From: Fuerstiella sp.
Lineage (GTDB): Bacteria > Planctomycetota > Planctomycetia > Planctomycetales > Planctomycetaceae
Length of the DNA: 64,000 nucleotides
Assembly (NCBI GenBank): GCA_029245955.1
Contig: JAQWOH010000053.1
Location: 32,223-96,222 of the forward strand
Direction of reading: 5' to 3'
A program made the translations under genes and the position numbers. A model generated the notes under the pieces. It was not told where the DNA came from. It saw only the letters and a list, made by a program, of their open reading frames with translations, and made no database searches. Every line of letters starts with the position of its first letter. The stretch's first letter is position 1. This document shows, one piece after another, positions 36,657-46,727 of this stretch.

Positions 36657-37577
36657 ATGAATCCGCTGGCCGTTCAACTTAATCGTCTCACCCTGCAGAA
36701 TCCGATTCTTGTCGCGTCCGGAACATTCGGCTATGCGAAGGAGATGACGGCGTACGTCGATTTCGCAAAACTCGGCGGGATCATTCCGAAGACCGTAACG
36801 CCGCAGCCACGACCGGGGAATCCACCGCCACGAACGGTTGAAACCGCCAGTGGATTACTGAACTCTATTGGCCTCGATAACGACGGGTTCGATCAGTTTG
36901 TTGCCGAAAAACTGCCGTACCTCGCAGGTCTGAGGACATCAGTCATCGTAAATATCGCGGCAAAGACGAACGACGAATTCCGACGAATGGCGACCGTACT
37001 GAACGCTGCAGAAGGCGTTGCGGCGGTGGAGCTGAACATTTCGTGCCCGAACGTGTCCGGTGGAGTGGATTTCGGTACGAATCCTGAACTGGCTGCCGAC
37101 GTCGTTCGTACAGTTTGTGATGCCGGCGATCTTCCCGTTATCGCAAAGCTGACGCCCAACGTCACCAGTGTCGTTCCGATTGCACAGGCTGTGGCCGATG
37201 CCGGTGCCGATGCCGTGTCATTGATCAACACGTTTCAGGGTATGGCAATCAACTGGAAGAAGCGGCGTCCGGTCCTGGGGAACGTTCTGGGCGGACTCAG
37301 CGGCCCGGCGATCAAACCGCTGGCACTGCGAATTGTCTGGCAGGTGGCCCAGGCTGCGCAGATACCAATTATCGGTGTGGGGGGGATCCAGTGCATAGAC
37401 GACGTGATGGAGTTCATTGTCGCAGGTGCGTCTGCCATTCAGGTGGGGACTGCCAACTTCTATGATCCCGGACTGGCAAACAGACTGGTGGACGAATTGA
37501 CAGACGTTGTTGCACAGGAAAAGGTCGAGTCACTCACAGATCTCGTCGGAACTTTACAGATTTCGAGGGCACAATAG
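36657..37577 (+). CDS. pyrD: Dihydroorotate dehydrogenase, class 1B catalytic subunit
   Basis: A 306-aa FMN enzyme oxidising dihydroorotate to orotate. ATG at 36657, 7 bases after ndk, matches the family N-terminus (LAVQLNRLTLQNPILVASGTFGY). The class 1 catalytic Cys is in ELNISCPNVSGG; FMN-binding 'GVGGIQCIDDVMEFIVAGASAIQVGTA' is near the end. No pyrK electron-transfer subunit is adjacent. It is followed 10 bases later by trpS. Confidence 0.95.
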   Translation: MNPLAVQLNRLTLQNPILVASGTFGYAKEMTAYVDFAKLGGIIPKTVTPQPRPGNPPPRTVETASGLLNSIGLDNDGFDQFVAEKLPYLAGLRTSVIVNIAAKTNDEFRRMATVLNAAEGVAAVELNISCPNVSGGVDFGTNPELAADVVRTVCDAGDLPVIAKLTPNVTSVVPIAQAVADAGADAVSLINTFQGMAINWKKRRPVLGNVLGGLSGPAIKPLALRIVWQVAQAAQIPIIGVGGIQCIDDVMEFIVAGASAIQVGTANFYDPGLANRLVDELTDVVAQEKVESLTDLVGTLQISRAQ

Positions 37578-37587
37578 GCGTCCAATT

Positions 37588-38571
<984 letters not shown>

Positions 38572-38991
38572 GTACAGGGCCAAATGCTGTGGATGACCGC
38601 CGCTGAAGGAATTCGACACGACAATACGCGGTCGAGCCAGACGCTGATATTCGCACAGTAACCTGATCTTGCTGAAAATGCCGGTTCGTCATAGTCTGCC
38701 TGTGTTAATCGGCTCGCACCGACAGGCTGTTCGTGCGCCGAGGACTTGAGAATTATTCACTTCAGATTGATGTGCCCCCGCACGTCAATGCATCGACTAC
38801 CGGATGCGGGCCGTCTGTCTCCGAACGGATCCAATCAGACTGGATTGCGGTTATGCCGCACTGCAGGGACGCAGAGTGCCAAGAACAATGATTCAGATGA
38901 TCCGCCTTGGGACCTGCAGTTTCGTGCTGTCAGTATCCGGTGCGCGCGATGAAGGCAAATCATTGTTGCCCACACAAAAAGGCGACAACGC
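38572..38991. other. Intergenic spacer, no gene seen
   Basis: A 420-base gap between trpS and the LptF/G gene. A 63-codon frame (38804-38995) overlaps the LptF/G start as ATGA, but its product is not protein-like and I left it out. No hairpin terminator or RNA gene was seen. Confidence 0.35.
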
Positions 38992-40176
38992 ATGAATCTG
39001 CTGCAGCGCTACATCCTTAGCGAATTGCTGCGGGTTTTCGCGCTGCTCGTGATTATTCTGACAGTCATGCTGGTCTTCGTGGGAGTGCTGAGGGAAGCGG
39101 CCGAACGAGGCCTTGGGTTCGCCCAGATTGTGCAGATCATGCCCTTTATTGTGCCGAGCATGCTGCCCTTCACGATTCCCGCAACGCTGCTGCTGACGGT
39201 GACGGTGGTCTATGGGCGACTTGCCGGTGATCTTGAGGTCACAGCTGCGAAAGCCGCCGGCATCAATCCCGTCAGCCTGCTGACTCCGGCCTTTAGCCTT
39301 GGCTTGGTCCTCGCGATCTGTTCGTTCGGACTGACGAACTACGCTATCCCGTGGGGCATCGACAATACCGAACGAATTGTGACGCAGGCGATGGAGGAAA
39401 TTTTTCTGGATATGCTTTCGTCTCAGCATCTGGTCAGCGACCCTGAGAATGGCTATTCCATCACAGTCGAAGGTGTGACCGAGAAAGGCATTTTGAAAAA
39501 CCCGACATTTCGCTATCGCAACGACAATCATGATCAGATCACGATGAATGCGGAATGGGCGAGGATCCGATTTGACATGGAAAAAAAGAAGGTGCTGCTG
39601 CATCTGAAACGTGCCCGTGGAAGTATTCCGGGACAAGATGCCACAGCATGGCTGGATGATCGCGTACTTCCACTTCCTCTTGATGTGGACAGCGGCGAGA
39701 GAAGTGCGAGAAACCTGACAATTGACACCATGAAGGCCATGATGTCAGAATCAAAACGAAACATCGTCGCCAAAAGTCTGCAGCGGGATCAGGAAGCAGC
39801 CATGCTGTTGCTCACCGGAAACTTCCAGCAACTGGATGGCCACCGCATCCAGGAATACGCGACCTTTGAGGCATCGCAGAATTTTGATAACAGAAAGATG
39901 CACACTGAGATTCATAACCGATACGCAATGGCAGCCAGTTGCCTGTTCTTCGCGTTTCTCGGTGGACCGTTTGCTGTTCTCCAGGCTCGTCGCCAGTTCA
40001 TTACCAGCTTCATCATGTGTTTCCTGCCTATCCTGCTGTTCTACTATCCCACCATGTTCCTGATGGCAAATCTGGGAAAGACGAACACTCTCGAGCCAGC
40101 ATGGGGGATGTGGGTTCCCAATGCGATCATGGGGATAATGGGCCTGATGATGCTGAAACGCGTGACCCGACATTAG
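38992..40176 (+). CDS. LptF/LptG family permease
   Basis: A 394-aa membrane protein of the YjgP/YjgQ family, which with LptB and a second permease extracts lipopolysaccharide from the inner membrane. Three N-terminal helices ('YILSELLRVFALLVIILTVMLVF', 'IVPSMLPFTIPATLLLTVTVVYGRL') carry the typical 'DLEVTAAKAAGI' coupling segment. A periplasmic jellyroll-like part (about 120-290) follows, then three C-terminal helices from 'MAASCLFFAFLGGPFAV'. It is one gene only; its partner is elsewhere. I cannot tell LptF from LptG. Confidence 0.88.
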   Translation: MNLLQRYILSELLRVFALLVIILTVMLVFVGVLREAAERGLGFAQIVQIMPFIVPSMLPFTIPATLLLTVTVVYGRLAGDLEVTAAKAAGINPVSLLTPAFSLGLVLAICSFGLTNYAIPWGIDNTERIVTQAMEEIFLDMLSSQHLVSDPENGYSITVEGVTEKGILKNPTFRYRNDNHDQITMNAEWARIRFDMEKKKVLLHLKRARGSIPGQDATAWLDDRVLPLPLDVDSGERSARNLTIDTMKAMMSESKRNIVAKSLQRDQEAAMLLLTGNFQQLDGHRIQEYATFEASQNFDNRKMHTEIHNRYAMAASCLFFAFLGGPFAVLQARRQFITSFIMCFLPILLFYYPTMFLMANLGKTNTLEPAWGMWVPNAIMGIMGLMMLKRVTRH

Positions 40177-40255
40177 AAGCGGTTCCATAACCACAAGATA
40201 CAGGCACGCAGCGGCGACGACTGAATAATACGCCAGGGAAAACCAGGGTGGTAAC

Positions 40256-40952
40256 TCACTTGCTGATGCGGCGTACCGGGATTGAAACCGCCCGTCGAGC
40301 CGCGACACCGGTCCCGGCCTGCTCGTTCAGATTCCAGTTGTAGTTCAGAGATAACACGCTGACCGAGTTACGCAAAGCAGCCTGTTGTGCGGCAGCAGTT
40401 GGCAGCCACTGCGAAATTGTTTTCAGCTGCACGGCCCCGGCGGGCACCCGATGGAGGCACACACAATCGCAAAGTGAATCCGCGGCTCGTTCATCTTTCT
40501 CAGAACCTGATGTTCGATTCCCTCAAGCGAATGAGCCTTATTGCCAACGTAAAGCTGCAGCTGCTTCCAGATGTTGTAACCGAACAGTCTTGCTGTGTGA
40601 TTGCGAATACTGGTCGTGGGATATTCGCGAAGAATTCCGCGGATTGTGGCTGCGTTATAAGCGTTGATCCAGAAGGCAAGCTTGCCGTTCTTCGTAGTCT
40701 GATTCGCCCTGCCTGTCGACAGCGTGGACAGGTCTCGGTCGAGAGCCCGAATATCAGCCGCGCTGGAGTGCCATGCTCGCCATGCCATCAACGTCGACAT
40801 ATTTCTTCAAGAGTGTGTTCCACGAAGAATGATCAATTTTTTTCAAGCGCTGTGGTTGCGGCAACTCTTCGTCCAACAAAGACTTCATTCCCGGCGGAGG
40901 CGCCGGCTGGTAAGCATAATATCGCAGCGCAGCCGGCAGACAGACGCAACAT
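40256..40952 (-). pseudogene. Decayed DUF547 gene
   Basis: Remains of a secreted DUF547 protein lie in three frames. A signal peptide (MLRLSAGCAAILCLPAGASA) starts at 40952. The first domain part is in another frame ('KKIDHSSWNTLLKKYVDVDG'). The middle is in a third ('HSSAADIRALDRDL', 'LAFWINAYNAATIRGIL', 'RIHFAIVCASIGCPP') and stops at 40423. The typical C-terminal end ('VSVLSLNYNWNLNEQ') reappears in yet another frame shift. About 50 codons between 'IGCPP' and that end are missing. At least three disruptions make a functional product very unlikely. Sequencing error could explain one shift but not all. Confidence 0.75.
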
Positions 40953-41185
40953 ACTGAAACTCCTAATCTTTCATGAGTGAATCGGCGAACAGACACCCGA
41001 CACAGAATCAACGTTTCTGTTCGACGCCGCCGCTCGCAGTTTCCTTACGACCTTTAACAATCCGCGACTTTATCAGGCAATCCAGGGTTGTCAGAGTTTG
41101 TAAATCACAGGCCGATGTTCATGATTCTGGCACAGCTATGTGTATTACAGTCTTAGCAGATTCACATCGTCCCGGATAATTCCCT

Positions 41186-42151
41186 ATGCAGTCCATAAAA
41201 AATGTCGTCGTCGGCGTCGAAATGCCGGAGAGTCGTCCGTGGATCGTCGAAAACATTGCCCCCGCCAGTCTGCTTGCGGTCAGGCAGTCGTTTGACATCG
41301 CTGACGCGATGAATGCGGCTGTCCGTATTGTCTGCGTGCTGCCGTCGGCGTCGACGGGGTTCTTTGCGTCTGAAGACGATGCCCGGGCCGAATTCGCTGT
41401 TGACACAACAGCAGCCATGAAAGTGCTGGCGGAACTGGAAATACAGTACATGGAAAAGACAAGCCGTGCGATTGATGTGTCATCCGTCGTGACATCCGGC
41501 AAGGCGTGGTTTGAAATACTGAAAGTTGCCGGTACCGACAGAGACAATTTGATCGTGTGCGGTACGCGAAACAAGCCGACAGTCACTCGCCTGTTGTTTG
41601 GCAGTACCGGTCGCAAACTGCTGCGCAGTGCCGCCTGCCCGGTGTGGCTGCTGAAGCCTCGTATCGACAATAACGCCAGCCTGGACGTTCTTGCAGCGAC
41701 AGATCTGAGCGAAGTCGGTGAAGACGTACTGGGAATTGGAGTTGCTCTGGGACAGTCGCTGCCGGTCAGGCTGAACGTCCTGCATGTCGTTGATAACGAC
41801 CTGGACCGGCATATGGCCAGAACCGGCGTTTCAGAAGAAGAGTTGGCAGAATACCGTCGCAAATCCAAAGAAGAAGCCGAAGCGACACTCCACGAACAAT
41901 TGGCGATGACGGATTACCGCACGGTCGCCATGGGCGTGCAGACACATATTGCCGAAGGAGCGGCCGACGGTTGTATCCTGTCCGCCATCGGGGAACTGGA
42001 TATTGATCTGCTGATCATGGCCACATCCGGTCGTGGCGGCATCCCTGGGATGCTGTTCGGGAACACTGCCGAACGACTGCTGCCGGAGCTGCCGTGTTCG
42101 ATCCTCGCCATTAAGCCGGACGATTTCGTCTGCCCGGTTGCGCTGGACTGA
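41186..42151 (+). CDS. Tandem universal stress protein
   Basis: A 321-aa cytosolic protein with two USP domains (about 1-150 and 165-315). Each ends in an ATP-binding-type motif: 'GTRNKPTVTRLLFGSTGRKLL' in the first and 'ATSGRGGIPGMLFGNTAERLL' in the second, matching the G-2x-G-9x-G(S/T) pattern. Tandem USPs respond to starvation, redox stress or loss of respiration. The gene stands alone, upstream of the convergent fwdC end. Confidence 0.9.
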   Translation: MQSIKNVVVGVEMPESRPWIVENIAPASLLAVRQSFDIADAMNAAVRIVCVLPSASTGFFASEDDARAEFAVDTTAAMKVLAELEIQYMEKTSRAIDVSSVVTSGKAWFEILKVAGTDRDNLIVCGTRNKPTVTRLLFGSTGRKLLRSAACPVWLLKPRIDNNASLDVLAATDLSEVGEDVLGIGVALGQSLPVRLNVLHVVDNDLDRHMARTGVSEEELAEYRRKSKEEAEATLHEQLAMTDYRTVAMGVQTHIAEGAADGCILSAIGELDIDLLIMATSGRGGIPGMLFGNTAERLLPELPCSILAIKPDDFVCPVALD

Positions 42152-42233
42152 TTACGGCGATCCGCAGCAACCAACTCGGGAATTGCGACCGTCATCCTCA
42201 GAAATTGAGTGTTCCTGACAGGTCGTTAAATCA

Positions 42234-43046
42234 TCAGGCGGGCTGCCAGACAAGTATCTCACCTTTTCCTGGTACGGACAGGTCTCCTGAGTATCGCTGG
42301 TAGGCACCCTGCGATGCAGTGAACGGCAAATTGATACCAAACTGCTTCAACCGCTTCGTATATACGTTTACGAATGTTGGATTGAAGTCACTGGCGTAGG
42401 CAAATGTCGGCATCATCTGCAGCGGCTTCAGAGAAATAATCGTGCCCCGATTCATCCACGCGCCAGTGCGGATTTCGGCGCCACTAAGCAGGATGATGGT
42501 GCCACCCTTCATCTGCAGTCCGGTGAAGTCCACCGCCGGGCCGCCCAGAATGATTGTCCCGCGACGCATCCGCATTCCGACCTCCAGACCAGCGGCCCCG
42601 TCCACGATGATGGTCCCGTTCTTCATGCCCGCCAGGGCACCTCGATAGGCCGCCCCGATCTGCCCGCCGGCGTTTCCGTGCACGTGAATAAAGCCGTTCA
42701 TCATTTCCGCACCGATCCAGTCACTGGCGTCACCGTGTACTTCGATGCTGCCGCCGGTCATGCGGGCCCCCAGATGCATGCCGACACTGCCATGAACTGT
42801 GATGCTGCCACTGGACATAGCGCGCCCGATCATGCGTACCTTAGTCAGTTCACCATGGAGGATCAGCTCATCACTGCGTTCGCCTTCGACGTCAAAAAAC
42901 TCTTCCAGTGGCACCTGACGCTTGCCGTGATAGACGACGAGTGATCGGATTTCGGAGTTCGACAGCTCCGCCATCACATTCGGGGAAAGCACTTCTGCTT
43001 CCAGAGGAACGGAAGGTGGCTGTTTAAGATGTAAGGTGACGGTCAT
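42234..43046 (-). CDS. fwdC: Formylmethanofuran dehydrogenase subunit C (FwdC/FhcC)
   Basis: A 270-aa protein made of about seven right-handed beta-helix repeats with the consensus GxxGxxMxxGxIxVxG ('GSVGMHLGARMTGGSIEVHG', 'ASDWIGAEMMNGFIHVHG', 'AAGLEVGMRMRRGTIILGG'), as in FwdC and GltB C-termini. It is the scaffold subunit that binds A, B and D. It is the last gene of the operon, 174 bases after fwdA. Length matches FhcC of methylotrophs. Confidence 0.94.
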   Translation of the reverse strand: MTVTLHLKQPPSVPLEAEVLSPNVMAELSNSEIRSLVVYHGKRQVPLEEFFDVEGERSDELILHGELTKVRMIGRAMSSGSITVHGSVGMHLGARMTGGSIEVHGDASDWIGAEMMNGFIHVHGNAGGQIGAAYRGALAGMKNGTIIVDGAAGLEVGMRMRRGTIILGGPAVDFTGLQMKGGTIILLSGAEIRTGAWMNRGTIISLKPLQMMPTFAYASDFNPTFVNVYTKRLKQFGINLPFTASQGAYQRYSGDLSVPGKGEILVWQPA

Positions 43047-43220
43047 GCGTAAGGTATTTCGGCTTCTTCAATCATTTTCGCCGGACATGTCCTGCGGCTT
43101 CAGCTGCAGAACAATTCAGTGCTTGCATTTTTTGAACTCGTTCGGCTGCGACCAGATTCCCGTCCGCCTGAAGGTCCTGGCCGAGCCGACAGCACGCATC
43201 AGTGCGCAACTTAGACATCT

Positions 43221-44864
43221 CTATTTTTCACTCGCATTGACACACTCCTGCATATTCGGATTCTCGATACGTTCGAACTCCACCGGATAGTTTTCAAACG
43301 ACATTGTATAGCAGTCTTCGAACAGTGGTCGCATGAACTCATCCGTTTCCGGTGCGCAGGATGGCTTCACAAGAAACTCGCGACCTTCCGGGGTCTCTCG
43401 AATGTCTCCGTCTTCAATCACAACTTCTCCGCCCTTGATAACATATCGAGGATGACTGAACATGCGAGCCACGTCGTCCTCCTCTTCGTAGATCACGATA
43501 TCCGCGTCGCAGCCGATACCAAGGTTACCTTTCCGGGTTAACCCGAGAGCACGTGCCGGTCCGGCCGACATCGACGTCGCAACTTCGTACAGGGTGTACT
43601 CACGATCTATTTCCGGCAGAGTGATCTTCGACTTGATCCTGTCCGGCAGTGTTTTGATACACTCGCTGCGAAAATCAGCACACATCAGCAGCTGAATGAT
43701 CTCCGGATACCGCCAGAAACAACCGCCATTGGGATGGTCGGTTGAAAGAAACACCTGCCAAGGATTCCTGATCAGCAGCATCAGTTCCAGACCGCTGGCC
43801 CACTGCACAGCATTCACCAGATTGCTGGGGCGATAGGTGTATGGAACAATGCCACAGCCGGTTTCGTTTTCGACGTCCAGGTTACCCCACTTACGGCCGG
43901 TCAGCTTGTACAGCAGATGCTGCCAGGGACCGTCCGCCGTGATCGTGACCGTGTCGCCGAACAGAACTGCGCCAGCGTCCGTTGTGATGTTGGGGTGAGT
44001 ATTAAAATACTCAGCCAGCTGAACAGTGGCTGAACACATTGTGTCCCAGTCGTCGCCACCATACGCATGGTACTGTGAATGAGCAATGTGGGCTCGATGT
44101 CCTTCCAGATGCTTCAGCGTGTCGATCGTCGTTGAAATATTCCCCGGCGCACCCAGGTTGTTGCAGTGCAGATGCATAGGATGCGGCAGACCAAGGTCGT
44201 CGCAGATCGTTGCCAGCATCGTAACGATCTTACCAGGAGTCAGGCTGTTATAGCCGTCGATGGGATCCGTCAGCTGCTTGGCGTCGCTGCCCCATTTCCA
44301 TGCAGCGACACCTCCCGGGTTAACAGCTTTGACACCATATGACTTGGCCGCCCAGATGTACCATGCAACGACGTTTTTTGCCCGTTCATATTCACCGGCC
44401 TCCATCTGGTCAAGCATGATTTCATTGTTGGCCATCAGCGTCAGCGTCGCCTTATCGACAATCGGGATGTCGGCCAGTTCTTCATGCGTATGACGTGCGG
44501 ACAGAACGGGGACGGCAGCTTCATTCACTGTCGTAAAGCCCATGCCGGCGTACAGATACCCCGTAGCAAACGTTGTAGGGGCCATCCCGCCAAGTCCACT
44601 GCGACGAGACTGTGTCCGGATAAATGCCTGAGTCCGGCGGTGATCTTCCGGCGTCATAGCTCGAGCAAAATTGATCGCTCCACCAGCCACATGAGTATGC
44701 ACGTCAACGCCCCCCGGGAAGATGATCATCCCGGACGCGTCAATTGTGCGGCCACCGTCAACAGATGACACGATGGTACCGGTATCATCGACGCACAGAT
44801 CTTTCACCTGGCCGTCGATGCCGTTGGCAGGATCATAGATTTTTCCGCCGGTAATTCGGAGCAT
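43221..44864 (-). CDS. fwdA: Formylmethanofuran dehydrogenase subunit A (amidohydrolase)
   Basis: A 547-aa amidohydrolase-fold subunit that interconverts formate and the formyl group on the C1 carrier (a methanofuran analogue in bacteria). Metal ligands: HTH in 'GGVDVHTHVAGG' near residue 54, 'HLHCNNLG', 'HIAHSQYHAYGG' and the Asp in 'FLSTDHPNGG'. The C-terminal 'IGCDADIVIYEEEDD' is typical of amidohydrolases. Full length. It starts 60 bases after the fwdB stop. In archaeal Fwd this subunit receives formate made at the metal site of subunit B through an internal tunnel. Confidence 0.95.
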   Translation of the reverse strand: MLRITGGKIYDPANGIDGQVKDLCVDDTGTIVSSVDGGRTIDASGMIIFPGGVDVHTHVAGGAINFARAMTPEDHRRTQAFIRTQSRRSGLGGMAPTTFATGYLYAGMGFTTVNEAAVPVLSARHTHEELADIPIVDKATLTLMANNEIMLDQMEAGEYERAKNVVAWYIWAAKSYGVKAVNPGGVAAWKWGSDAKQLTDPIDGYNSLTPGKIVTMLATICDDLGLPHPMHLHCNNLGAPGNISTTIDTLKHLEGHRAHIAHSQYHAYGGDDWDTMCSATVQLAEYFNTHPNITTDAGAVLFGDTVTITADGPWQHLLYKLTGRKWGNLDVENETGCGIVPYTYRPSNLVNAVQWASGLELMLLIRNPWQVFLSTDHPNGGCFWRYPEIIQLLMCADFRSECIKTLPDRIKSKITLPEIDREYTLYEVATSMSAGPARALGLTRKGNLGIGCDADIVIYEEEDDVARMFSHPRYVIKGGEVVIEDGDIRETPEGREFLVKPSCAPETDEFMRPLFEDCYTMSFENYPVEFERIENPNMQECVNASEK

Positions 44865-44924
44865 ATTCCTGAAGTCCGTCTGGTCATTGTCCGCTGTATT
44901 CAGTCACACAGCGGCTGAACACTC

Positions 44925-46265
44925 TCACACCTGTGTTGAAATCATCTGTGGCTGGCTGCCTTCCGGCAACCAGAACGGTTTCTGTGCGATCGCTTCGTTG
45001 ATTCTTCGCACAACTTCTTCGTCCGTTGGGTAGGGCGACTTCAATGCCGGCTTCAGCGGCATCGGAATTTCGTCCATCCGATAGGCTGTCCCGGGGGCCG
45101 AAATTCCCTGAGCCGCTGTGGTGATGTGCACTCGCGCCAGTTTACTGGTATGAGTGACATGCGGATCCAGACAGATTGTCGGGATACGCTTCAGATGATT
45201 AATGGCCGGCTGAGGCATCGTGGCGCCCGGGTCGGCACCGATGATAAACGCTGCGTCGCAATCGCCACGAACCAGCACATCCACCGTTGAGAACTCACCT
45301 GGATTATACCGCGGGTAGCCTCGGTTGAACGTAATGCCGAATGGGTATCCGGTCTGCCAGCGCATGATCACATCCGCACCAGTCACGTTGCCATGGCCTC
45401 GCATCGGCATCGCGACAAACTTTGTGAACGCATTCATTTCCGCAGCCAGTGTCAATAGTGCCGCCGAATTCATGTGTTTTCCCCGAGTCATTGACAAACC
45501 CATACCAAAGAAAAAACAACCGAACTTGCACGACTTCATTCGCTGTACCAGATCGTCCAGCGCTTCTCGTGTCAGCCCCGTCTCGGCTATCTGCTCGTCA
45601 CCAACCTGCTGGTCCTTGATCAGAGCCCGCAGAATCGTGATCAGCTCAAAATCCTTTCCAGGCTTCACCTGCAGAAAGATGTTTGCAGCTTTGGCACTCT
45701 TGGTTTCCCGAATGTCCACCATCACCATCGTCCGGTCCTTGCGACCACGAGGCAGAAACTTGCTTTTCTGCATGATGGTATACTTCGTGAAATGGCGAGG
45801 ATGGCATTCGGCCGGGTTGCCTCCCCAGTACACGATAAAGTCGGCTCTCTGTTTCACTTCGCCGAGCGTGCACGTCACTTTACCACCCAACTGGGCGGCG
45901 ATTTCAGTGGGACCGTGTCACAACGAAGTGTGACTGTCCAGCAGCCCTCCCAGCTGATCCGCCATAGCGACACACAGTTTCTGAGCTTCACACGTAGTGT
46001 TACTCAGACCATAGACCAGCGGCATGTCGGCTTCGTGGAGCAATGTCGCCGCCGTCTGAACGGCTTCTTCGACGGTTGCTTCTTTGCCGTCTATCAAAGC
46101 GTCCGGGTACTTCTTCTCGGCCGTGTGGTTCAGAAAATATGCAGTGCCAAGGACACACGCTTTCTTTGCCTCGTGGATACGGACCTCATCGTGATGCAGT
46201 TGAATATCATCACAGACACAGCCACAAAATGTACAGGTGGCGTTGTCAATTATCTGAAGAGTCAT
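44925..46265 (-). CDS. fwdB: Formylmethanofuran dehydrogenase subunit B, putative selenoprotein (in-frame TGA read as Sec116)
   Basis: Two adjacent open frames in the same reading frame are separated by a single TGA (45918-45920); reading through gives one 446-aa FwdB. N-terminal cysteines 11, 14, 18 and 37 (C-x2-C-x3-C-x18-C) match the [4Fe-4S] site of archaeal FwdB. The TGA falls in SHTSL-stop-HGPT, exactly at the family's metal-ligating Cys (Cys118 in methanogen FwdB, followed by an active-site His), which is selenocysteine in some methanogens. The rest is intact: 'DFIVYWGGNPAECHPRH', 'PMRGHGNVTGAD', 'FIIGADPGATMP'. A SECIS-like hairpin follows the TGA. I infer Sec insertion; the alternative is a nonsense mutation of a Cys codon. 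The operon is ftr-fwdD-orf68-fwdB-fwdA-fwdC. Confidence 0.85.
45876..45920 (-). promoter_or_regulatory. Candidate bacterial SECIS element following the fwdB UGA
   Basis: Read on the minus strand and counted from the U of UGA: a lower stem CACU (12-15) with AGUG (42-45), an internal loop, then a 7-bp upper stem GCCGCCC (22-28) with GGGUGGU (33-39, two G-U pairs), closed by the tetraloop AGUU. A G is the second loop base and the loop starts 25 nucleotides after UGA. These fit the known bSECIS rules (loop 16-37 nucleotides away, G among the first two loop bases, 4-7 bp upper stem). Confidence 0.65.
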
Positions 46266-46483
46266 TGTTCAATGCTCTTTCAATCTGCACCCGTCGGTCG
46301 CAAACCTCAGTGGACAACAGCATGTTGCCGGCAGTTTACCTGCGGTTCGGACTCTGTGATGCATTCAGCCAATCGTCTTTTCCAGTGGTATCTTCTCGAC
46401 AGGTCAGTCTGTATCCGACCCATGTTCTCGTTTTACTCCTGACAACTGGTATCGTCCGAACCGGACGACGGAACGGTGAATGT

Positions 46484-46690
46484 TCAGCCCAGAGCCCTGC
46501 CCTGGTTGCTGCCACGAACTCGGCGAGGCATAAAGCGTCCTTCGCCGACTTCAGTCCACGCCGGAACTTCTTCCAATTGATCGCTTTCGCCGTTCGTGCA
46601 GAAATGGGGGCTCTCAGGTCCACTAAGTTTTTCGTTGCCGGACTGCTGTTTCATGGGAAATCTCTGACTTGAAGACTGTGGTTCTGACAT
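46484..46690 (-). CDS. Small protein of the fwd operon, unknown
   Basis: A 68-aa frame starting 38 bases after fwdD and ending 218 bases before fwdB on the same strand. The N-terminus is polar (SEPQSSSQRFPMKQQSGNEK). The C-terminal part looks conserved in style: 'DQLEEVPAWTEVGEGRF' then a basic MPRRVRGSNQGRALG end. One Cys (PHFCTNG). ATG at 46654 is an alternative start. I do not recognise it. Its place inside the operon suggests a subunit, assembly or carrier-related role. The remaining gap 46266-46483 shows nothing. Confidence 0.5.
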   Translation of the reverse strand: MSEPQSSSQRFPMKQQSGNEKLSGPESPHFCTNGESDQLEEVPAWTEVGEGRFMPRRVRGSNQGRALG

Positions 46691-46727
46691 TGAAGTGTGC
46701 GTCTGTGACGGTGAACGACGGGATCTG

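Noticed and set aside
38804..38995. 63-codon frame overlapping the LptF/G start as ATGA
   Set aside because: The product is not protein-like, there is no ribosome site, and the overlap can arise by chance because any ATGA start gives it.
45918..46265. Treating the fwdB N-terminal part and the 44925-45890 part as two separate genes or a frameshifted pseudogene
   Set aside because: Both parts share one frame, only a single TGA separates them, the residues bridging it (HGPT...) continue the family alignment, and the TGA is at the known Cys/Sec site.
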